From an uncultured Clostridia bacterium (GTDB taxonomy: Bacteria; Bacillota; Clostridia; UBA1381), in NCBI GenBank assembly GCA_905236685.1, contig CAJOPD010000046.1, positions 1-26,720 on the forward strand: a DNA stretch of 26,720 nt, in the 5' to 3' direction. Of the stretch, positions 21,399 through 26,720 are shown in pieces. The notes beneath the pieces were generated by a model. That model saw only the letters and a program-made list of their open reading frames with translations, made no database searches and had not been told where the DNA came from. The number at the start of each line of letters is the position of its first letter. The first letter of the stretch is position 1. A program made the position numbers and the translations under genes.

Positions 21399-22634
21399 TC
21401 AGTCCTCCTCCGCCTCAAAAAGCACCTCCTGCGGTGCGTCAATCGACTCAACAGCCTTTAATTTTTTCTGGATAGCGCGGGTTCTTACGCCGACAAGCTG
21501 GTCAAGCTCCCTGTTTGCCTGCTCTATGCGCGTCTGGGTATTTTCCAAAACCTTGCCGAACTTGTCAAACTCGGTTTTTACAGATGCGAGAATGTTCCAG
21601 ACCTCAACGCTGCGCTTTTGGATAGCAAGCGTTTTAAAGCCCATTTGAAGTGAATTTAAAAGCGCCGCCATAGTGCTCGGTCCCGCTACTACAATTTTAT
21701 ATGTATTCTGCAAAATTTCAATCATTCCTCGGTTTACAACTTCCGCGTAAAGACTTTCAAACGGAAGGAACATTATCGCAAAATCGGTGGTATAGGGAGG
21801 CTCGACATATTTGTCGTGAATGTCCTTGGCAAACTCCTTGATACGCTTGGAAAGGGTGTTCCAGGCGGATTTTACCTGCTCGCCGTCGCCTGCCTCATAT
21901 GCGGATTGGAGGTCGTAAAAGGCGTCGCCTGGGAATTTTGAGTCTATCGGGAGATAGACGGTTCCGTCGCCGCTCGGCAGTTTTACGGCAAATTCAACAC
22001 GGTTTTGGCTTTTCGGCACGGTCACGGCGTTCTCCTCATACTGCTCGGGAGAAAGGATTTCCTTTAAAATCGCACCAAGCTGAATTTCGCCTAAAATTCC
22101 GCGTGTTTTCACATTTGACAGCACTTTTTTGAGGTCGCCCACGCCGACCGCTAAGTTCTGCATTTCGCCGAGCCCTTTATATACCTGCTCTAACCGCTCG
22201 CTCACCATTTTGAAGGACTTTGTCATATTTTCTTCAAGCGATTTTTGGAGCTTTTCGTCGACCGTCTGCCGCATTTCTTCAAGCTTTTTGGAATTGTCCT
22301 CCTGCATTTTCAAAAGACTTTTTGAAATAAGCTCGCGCATTGCGTCAAGCTTTTGCTCATTGGTCTGCTCAAAGGTCTTGAACCGCGTTTCCATTCCCGT
22401 AAGACTATCGACAACAGCCTTGTTCATTTCCGCCTGCTTTTCGGTAATGTTTTTGTCAATCTCGGTGAATTTTTTGGACTGGTACTCGTCGGTATTCTTT
22501 TGGTTTTGCGCTATCATATCGCCGATAAGCCGAAGGCTTTCCGCAGATTTTGTGTCCCCCGATTTTTTCAGCGCAAGGACAAGGACAAAAAGCAGAATAA
22601 CCGAACAAATTGCTATTATAATTATATCCGTCAT
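21399..22634 (-). CDS. rmuC: RmuC-family protein
   Basis: The 411-residue protein has one N-terminal transmembrane segment (about 3-23), a long coiled coil (about 30-150) and a C-terminal nuclease-like domain. That domain shows the family stretches TRGILGEIQLGAILKEIL, PIDSKFPGDAFYDL, YVEPPYTTDFAIMFLPFESLYAEV and GPSTMAALLNSLQMGFKTLAIQKRS. RmuC limits recombination at inverted repeats in Escherichia coli; its biochemical activity is thought to be that of an endonuclease related to restriction enzymes. It is the last gene of a trmK-nif3-rmuC run, 12 bases after the Nif3-like stop, with AAAGGAG upstream. Confidence 0.93.
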   Translation of the reverse strand: MTDIIIIAICSVILLFVLVLALKKSGDTKSAESLRLIGDMIAQNQKNTDEYQSKKFTEIDKNITEKQAEMNKAVVDSLTGMETRFKTFEQTNEQKLDAMRELISKSLLKMQEDNSKKLEEMRQTVDEKLQKSLEENMTKSFKMVSERLEQVYKGLGEMQNLAVGVGDLKKVLSNVKTRGILGEIQLGAILKEILSPEQYEENAVTVPKSQNRVEFAVKLPSGDGTVYLPIDSKFPGDAFYDLQSAYEAGDGEQVKSAWNTLSKRIKEFAKDIHDKYVEPPYTTDFAIMFLPFESLYAEVVNRGMIEILQNTYKIVVAGPSTMAALLNSLQMGFKTLAIQKRSVEVWNILASVKTEFDKFGKVLENTQTRIEQANRELDQLVGVRTRAIQKKLKAVESIDAPQEVLFEAEED

Positions 22635-22646
22635 ATCGCCGCTCCT

Positions 22647-23405
22647 TTACATAAATTCAAAAATATCGGGATTTTCCGATTTTATCAAGGCAAGCCCCGT
22701 ATTTTTCAAAATATCTTCAAAAATGCCAAGGGCAATAATCTCGGTGGGATAATGCCCCGCGTCTATTATGGAAATCCCCTGCTCGCTGTAATTTATCATA
22801 TCGTGATATTTCATATCTCCCGTCACGATTACATCAGCGCCCTTTCGGACAGCCTCGGGAATAATTTCTGCGCAAGACCCGCCTGCTACCGCCACTCGCG
22901 AAACGGCTGCCGTTTTGCCGCCGCAGACACGGACAAAGGGCGTTTTCAGCGTTTTTTTCGTAAAATCGGCGAATTCGGCAAAATTCATAGGCTCTTTCAA
23001 ATCCCCAATTCTGCCCAGACCGCTGTCCTCCAACGGCACGGAATTGCAAAGCCCGAAAAGGCTTGAAAGCCGTGCATTTATGCCGTTTTTGCCGACATCG
23101 CAGTTTGTGTGCGCGGCGTAAACCGCAATTTTGTTTTCCAAAAGTCCTATAACAAGCCGTCCCTCCGGCGTTTCGGAGGTAATCCTTTTTGTGCCGTCAA
23201 AAAGTATCGGGTGGTGTGACAAAATCAAGTCTGCACCCGCTTTTACCGCCTCTTTCAAAACGGCGTTATTGACATCAAGAGTTATAAGAACTCGGGTTAT
23301 CTCCCATTCCCCGCCGCCCAGCAAAATACCGCAGTTGTCCCAGTCAAACGCTGAGGAAAGAGGGAATTCCTTTTCGATGATTTCTGCAATTTCTCTTAGC
23401 TTCAT
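22647..23405 (-). CDS. Nif3-like dinuclear metal centre protein
   Basis: The 252-residue protein belongs to the Nif3/YqfO family, widely annotated as GTP cyclohydrolase 1 type 2 although the reaction is unproven in most members. Typical segments are SAFDWDNCGILLG near the start, LILSHHPILFDGTKRI with the His-His metal ligands, AVYAAHTNCDVGKNGIN, GADVIVTGDMKYHDM and DAGHYPTE. This is the short form; the extra PII-like insert of about 120 residues seen in Bacillus YqfO is missing. It lies three bases after trmK, and this pairing is conserved in Firmicutes. Confidence 0.92.
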   Translation of the reverse strand: MKLREIAEIIEKEFPLSSAFDWDNCGILLGGGEWEITRVLITLDVNNAVLKEAVKAGADLILSHHPILFDGTKRITSETPEGRLVIGLLENKIAVYAAHTNCDVGKNGINARLSSLFGLCNSVPLEDSGLGRIGDLKEPMNFAEFADFTKKTLKTPFVRVCGGKTAAVSRVAVAGGSCAEIIPEAVRKGADVIVTGDMKYHDMINYSEQGISIIDAGHYPTEIIALGIFEDILKNTGLALIKSENPDIFEFM

Positions 23406-23408
23406 AAA

Positions 23409-24062
23409 TCACAGCTCCTTTAATCTGTTTATATCGGACAGCAAGCCTTCAAGCCGTTTTAACTCGCAAGAGCCGCCGTTTTTGCTTTTTGACAAGCCGA
23501 TAAATTGCTTTGAAAATTCCCGTTCCTTTTTTTCCAAAAGCACTGGAAAAATCGGGTGTTTGTATAGAGCAGGCGGCAGATGCAGGTCAATTTCGGCAGA
23601 CGGAAGTGGAGAGGTCCCTTTTTTCGCAACAATCAAATTATATATTTTCCGCCCCTCCTGCGCCAAATCCTCCTTTTCTATCGAAAAGCCGTTTTCCATC
23701 AAAAATTTGCGCAGCTCCGCCTGTGAATTCATCGGCTGTAACAACAGCCGTGCCGAACAAGCCTTGTCAAAACCGTCTTTGATAATTTTTTTTATCAGCT
23801 CGCCGCCCATTCCCGCAATGATTATCTCCTTCACAAAGGGTATGGGAAAAAGCCCGTCGCCCTTTAAAAGCGTTACGGAAAGCGCGTTTTTCCGCACATT
23901 TTTTTCCGCCGACCGCAAGGGCCCCGCGTTAACATCTGTTGCAACAACCCGCACGCCTTTTTTTGCAAGCTCAATCGGAATATACGCGTGGTCGGTGCCG
24001 ATGTCGGCAACAAAATCGGTGGTTACATTTTTCAAAACCATATCAAGTCTTGGCGTAAGCAT
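23409..24062 (-). CDS. trmK: tRNA (adenine22-N1)-methyltransferase TrmK
   Basis: TrmK methylates N1 of adenine 22 in the D-arm region of some bacterial tRNAs. The 217-residue protein is a class I SAM methyltransferase: VADIGTDHAYIPIELAKKG (motif I), ATDVNAGPLRSAEKNV, LLKGDGLFPI and the family motif IIAGMGGELIKKII. It then has the helical C-terminal part with LLLQPMNSQAELRKFLMENGF. I place the start at ATG 24062, seven bases after AAAGG; an upstream ATG at 24098 has no ribosome site and would run through DnaA-box-like sequence. The Nif3-like gene follows three bases later. The promoter lies in the box-rich gap, which could subject the gene to DnaA. Confidence 0.92.
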   Translation of the reverse strand: MLTPRLDMVLKNVTTDFVADIGTDHAYIPIELAKKGVRVVATDVNAGPLRSAEKNVRKNALSVTLLKGDGLFPIPFVKEIIIAGMGGELIKKIIKDGFDKACSARLLLQPMNSQAELRKFLMENGFSIEKEDLAQEGRKIYNLIVAKKGTSPLPSAEIDLHLPPALYKHPIFPVLLEKKEREFSKQFIGLSKSKNGGSCELKRLEGLLSDINRLKEL

Positions 24063-24496
24063 AAAAAACCTTTCGTGAATAAAAATACATCTATACAACT
24101 TCTATCCACACGCGTGGATAACTTTTGCAAAATCAGAAATCGGCATAAAAACTGGGCTTTTAGCTCCTAAATAAAAATTTCCCCGACATAATTCCACAAA
24201 AAATACCGCAAAACTCAAAAAGAAAGAAATAAAATTTTGTAAACCAAGGAAAAATTTGCCAATCACGGAATAATGCCACATTTTCTTCCCTCAAAAGCGG
24301 GGGATAACTCCGTGGATAAAGTGGATAACTCCGAAAAATCACGCAAAACGGAGCATTTTTAGTTGAAACCAAAAATTTTTGGGTGTGGATAAAAATATAC
24401 ATTGGTTTACATAATATACCGCATAAAAATTTGGGCGCTAAAATATTTTTGTGCAAAATTGCCATTGAAATTTTTTCAAATTGCTATCTTCCCTTT
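24063..24496. other. Gene-free gap with a cluster of DnaA-box-like sites
   Basis: No credible gene lies between trmK and serS. The gap holds TGTGGATAA (24384-24392, perfect), CGTGGATAA (24311-24319) directly joined to AGTGGATAA (24320-24328), CGTGGATAA (24113-24121), CTATCCACA (24102-24110), CGTGAATAA (24074-24082) and weaker AATTCCACA (24190-24198). Sites at 24103-24120 form an inverted pair, TATCCAC and GTGGATA around four bases. GGATAACTCCG occurs twice 21 bases apart (24302-24312, 24323-24333). The rest is strongly A/T-rich. This looks like a DnaA-binding cluster: a second part of the origin, a titration site or a regulatory region. Confidence 0.6.
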
Positions 24497-24535
24497 AAAA
24501 TAAATGCAGACGGAAACCACCTGCATTTATTTTTT
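24497..24535 (-). terminator. Terminator of serS
   Basis: Perfect 13-base arms AAAATAAATGCAG (24497-24509) and CTGCATTTATTTT (24521-24533) enclose an 11-base loop directly after the serS stop. Read leftward the stem ends in TTTATTTT; read rightward it runs into six Ts, so it may work in both directions. Confidence 0.8.
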
Positions 24536-24536
24536 G

Positions 24537-25805
24537 TTATTTGCCGATTAAATTTGTGTTCATATAAGGCACAAGCACATCGGGAACGGTAACCGTGCCG
24601 TCAGCGTTTTGGTAATTTTCCAAAATGGCTGCGACCGTTCTGCCGACAGCAAGCCCCGAGCCGTTTAAGGTATGCACAAAGCGGGTTTTGCCTTCCGCCT
24701 CGTCCTTAAACCTGATATTTGCACGGCGCGCCTGATAATCTTCAAAATTTGAGCAGGAGGATATTTCAACATATCTGTTATAGCTCGGCATCCATACCTC
24801 AATATCGTAGGTGCAGGCGGAGGAAAAGCCTAAATCGCCTGTGGAAAGACAAACTACCCTGTACGGAATTTTAAGTCCTTGGAGCAAGCGCTCGGCGTCA
24901 TTTGTAAGGGTTTCGAGTTCGTCATATGAGGTGTCGGGATTTACAAACTTAACAAGCTCCACCTTATTAAACTGGTGCTGGCGTATAAGCCCGCGCGTAT
25001 CACGGCCCGCAGAGCCCGCCTCCGCTCTGAAACACGCGGAATATGCACAGTATTTTATAGGAAGTTTTTTGCCGTCTAAGATTTCGTCGCGGTGCAGATT
25101 TGTGACGGGCACCTCGGCGGTGGGGATTAGGAAATAACCGTTATTTGCCACCTTAAAAGCGTCCTCCTCGAACTTGGGGAGCTGTCCTGTGCCTGTCATT
25201 GACGCCCTGTTTACCATATACGGCGGGAAAATTTCGGTATAGCCGTGCTCGGTGTGGGTATTTAAAAAGTATTGAATAACGCTTCTTTCAAGCCTTGCGC
25301 CCAGCCCCTTATACACGGTAAAGCGCGTGCCGGCGATTTTTGCGCCTCGGTCAAAGTCCAGAATATCAAGGTTTGTGCCGATGTCCCAGTGCGCCTTTGC
25401 CTCAAAATCAAACTTTCTCGGCTCAGACCAACGGCGCAGCTCCCGATTTTCCGTGTCATCAACGCCTATCGGGGCTTTTTGTGACGGAATGTTCGGGATA
25501 CGGAGCATAAAATTTCTGAGTTCGTCGTCAATCGTTGAAACTTCTGCGTCAAGCTCCTTTATTTCGTTTGAAAGGGTTTTCATTTCCGCAAAAATTGCAG
25601 AAGTATCCTCCCCCGCCTTTTTCATTGATGGGATTTTTTTGGAAATTTCGTTCTGCGTCGCCTTCATCTGCTCAACCTTTACCAAAAGGCTGCGCCTTTT
25701 TGCGTCAAGCTCAATTGCGGGCGCTATATCAAGGTCGCTGTTTCTGTTTTTTAAAGCCTGTCTTATTCTGTCGGGTTCTGTTCTTAAAATTTTGATGTCT
25801 AACAT
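24537..25805 (-). CDS. serS: Seryl-tRNA synthetase
   Basis: The 422-residue enzyme charges tRNA-Ser and is also used for selenocysteine tRNA. The N-terminal antiparallel coiled coil that grips the tRNA long variable arm covers about residues 30-105. The class II catalytic core follows, with motif 2 around YCAYSACFRAEAGSAGRDTRGLIRQHQFNKVE and motif 3 near the end, LNGSGLAVGRTVAAILENYQ. The length is normal. AGGAG precedes the ATG. The gap to the next gene upstream is only 15 bases, so there is no room for a T-box leader and serS is transcribed from further upstream with parB. Confidence 0.98.
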   Translation of the reverse strand: MLDIKILRTEPDRIRQALKNRNSDLDIAPAIELDAKRRSLLVKVEQMKATQNEISKKIPSMKKAGEDTSAIFAEMKTLSNEIKELDAEVSTIDDELRNFMLRIPNIPSQKAPIGVDDTENRELRRWSEPRKFDFEAKAHWDIGTNLDILDFDRGAKIAGTRFTVYKGLGARLERSVIQYFLNTHTEHGYTEIFPPYMVNRASMTGTGQLPKFEEDAFKVANNGYFLIPTAEVPVTNLHRDEILDGKKLPIKYCAYSACFRAEAGSAGRDTRGLIRQHQFNKVELVKFVNPDTSYDELETLTNDAERLLQGLKIPYRVVCLSTGDLGFSSACTYDIEVWMPSYNRYVEISSCSNFEDYQARRANIRFKDEAEGKTRFVHTLNGSGLAVGRTVAAILENYQNADGTVTVPDVLVPYMNTNLIGK

Positions 25806-25820
25806 AGTTATTCTCCTATT

Positions 25821-26261
25821 TTATTCTGTTTTCTTTACCAAGGCGTCATAGAGTTCTTTTTGCTCTTTTGTCAGGTCCTCGGTGAAAATGTTTTCCAAAA
25901 GTGTTCTTGCGGCGCGCTTGTTTCCGCCCAAAAGCTTTTCCGAAACAAGCAAGAGGTCGCTGTATGCCTTGTTTTCCTTTTGCAAGGCGCCAAGCTCCTG
26001 TTCCAGCTCGGCGTTTTTTTCCGAAAGCGCGGTATTTGCGTCCTTTAAGGACTTATTAAGCTCCACGAGCTGCATATTTTCCTCGCTGACCTGCGCCGCC
26101 TTGTTTGAAAGGTCAACCTTTTCGGTATCAATCTGCCCCTGCTTTGACTGGTCAAGGTGCGTTTGTGCGAAAAAGGACACAATTATCATTATTATAGCAA
26201 CTATAAAAATTAAAGATGTATACATAAGAAGCGATTTATTGTCGCTGTTTTTAATGGTCAT
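25821..26261 (-). CDS. Membrane-anchored coiled-coil protein of unknown function
   Basis: I do not recognise a family. The 146-residue product has a short polar N-terminus, one transmembrane helix (about residues 12-33, MYTSLIFIVAIIMIIVSFFA), a coiled coil rich in Gln, Glu, Lys and Leu (about 40-105) and a C-terminal helical part ending in KELYDALVKKTE. The start at ATG 26261 lies one base after the parB stop, with GGAGGAAG six bases upstream; an in-frame ATG 69 bases further upstream would overlap parB without a clear ribosome site. Coupling to parB and serS suggests co-expression with chromosome segregation genes. The topology would put the coiled coil outside or inside the cell depending on orientation, which I cannot decide. 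Confidence 0.75.
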   Translation of the reverse strand: MTIKNSDNKSLLMYTSLIFIVAIIMIIVSFFAQTHLDQSKQGQIDTEKVDLSNKAAQVSEENMQLVELNKSLKDANTALSEKNAELEQELGALQKENKAYSDLLLVSEKLLGGNKRAARTLLENIFTEDLTKEQKELYDALVKKTE

Positions 26262-26262
26262 T

Positions 26263-26720
26263 TTACTTCCTCCGTTCCAAAAGCGCCAAAAGCCTTTCCA
26301 GGTCCTGATTTCCGTAATATTCAAAGACAAGTCTGCCCTTTTTCTGCGTTCCCGAAAAACTCACCTTTGTGCCGAAACGCTGTTCTAAGCGGGTGCATAT
26401 GCGTTCAAGCTCGATTTTGTATGGCGATGAGGACGGTTTTTCTTTATGTGACGGCGCTTTTGAAAGCTCCTTTGCAAAAAGCTCTGCCTGCCTCACGCTT
26501 AGCCCCTGGTCAACAATCCTGTTTATAAAGAATTCGCGGACAGGTCCTGACGGAAGCGAAAGCGCACATCTTGCGTGTCCCTCGGTAATCTCTCCTGCCG
26601 TAAGGCGCGTTTTTGTGTAGTCGTCAAGCGTCAAAAGCCGCAAGGAGTTTGCGACTGCGCTGCGGCTTCTGCCGAGCCTTGCGCTTATTTCCTCCTGTGT
26701 AAGCCCGTATTCGTCCATAA
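26263..26720 (-). CDS. parB: ParB/Spo0J-family chromosome partition protein, N-terminus beyond the right edge
   Basis: The last 151 or so codons of a ParB protein are present. The frame continues past the right edge, and the ATG at 26718 is internal to the conserved sequence. The helix-turn-helix LTQEEISARLGRSRSAVANSLRLLTL and the LTAGEITEGHARCALSL segment are typical of the parS-reading domain. A linker (SKAPSHKEKPSSSPYKI) leads to the C-terminal dimerisation domain, ending YYGNQDLERLLALLERRK. The N-terminal CTPase motifs are outside the window. ParB spreads from parS sites and, with ParA, segregates the newly copied origin. I saw no parS site (TGTTTCACGTGAAACA) in the window. It overlaps no gene and leads into the coiled-coil gene. 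Confidence 0.93.
   Translation of the reverse strand, partial: MDEYGLTQEEISARLGRSRSAVANSLRLLTLDDYTKTRLTAGEITEGHARCALSLPSGPVREFFINRIVDQGLSVRQAELFAKELSKAPSHKEKPSSSPYKIELERICTRLEQRFGTKVSFSGTQKKGRLVFEYYGNQDLERLLALLERRK

Noticed and set aside
22353..23066. Rightward 237-codon frame over rmuC and the Nif3-like gene
   Set aside because: It spans two well-recognised genes on the opposite strand and has no supporting start or motifs.
24160..24465. Leftward 101-codon frame in the box-rich gap
   Set aside because: No ribosome site, biased composition, and it runs through the tandem DnaA-box-like sites.
25806..25820. T-box leader for serS
   Set aside because: Only 15 bases separate serS from the preceding gene, too short for a T-box.
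1..26720. parS site (TGTTTCACGTGAAACA) near parB
   Set aside because: No match or close match was seen by eye.

Overview
The window looks like a chromosomal segment around the replication initiator gene of an anaerobic member of the Clostridia (Bacillota), probably a gut or sediment species known mainly from metagenomes. The signs are strong AAGGAGG-type ribosome sites, a CdaA/CdaR c-di-AMP pair, a DnaI-like helicase loader, HemZ, SLH surface-layer repeats, TrmK/Nif3 neighbours and a three-subunit NAD-linked [FeFe] hydrogenase. No phage, insertion sequence with transposase, CRISPR array, tRNA or rRNA was seen.

Layout. 1-5504 is read leftward: a secreted GLUG-repeat surface protein (cut by the left edge), hslO, cdaR and cdaA, then htrA behind a terminator. 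5713-9668 is read rightward: a small Xre regulator, the rpsF-ssb-rpsR operon from a consensus promoter, and a wall-anchored SLH plus PstS-like protein. 9669-9951 holds a structured intergenic element between two copies of a terminator hairpin. A SmtB-type metal sensor follows, pointing left and divergent from dnaA. 10455-17069 is an AT-rich rightward block: dnaA, an origin-like gap, dnaN, a metallo-beta-lactamase-fold hydrolase, hemZ, a dnaI-like loader and a Ppx/GppA phosphatase. From 17093 to the right edge everything is read leftward: hydA, hydB and hydC with a candidate Rex operator; rmuC, nif3-like and trmK; a 474-base gap rich in DnaA-box-like sites; serS; a membrane coiled-coil protein; and parB (cut by the right edge).

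How it works together. dnaA, dnaN, the loader, parB and two groups of DnaA-box-like sites form a replication and segregation neighbourhood, but the usual rpmH-dnaA-dnaN-recF-gyrB order is broken up. The dnaA-dnaN gap reads as a Bacillus-type basal unwinding module: a DnaA box, a GC patch, six DnaA-trios and an AT-rich run. The second group, about 12 kb away, has iteron-like tandem sites. DnaA itself carries Arg where the base-reading His of the domain IV signature is expected, and several nearby boxes vary at their last base. The hydrogenase trio should re-oxidise NADH and reduced ferredoxin to H2, and the Rex-like palindrome would tie its expression to the NADH/NAD ratio.

Limits. Everything was read by eye. 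Family names rest on recognised motifs and gene order. No alignment, skew plot, folding calculation or database search was run.
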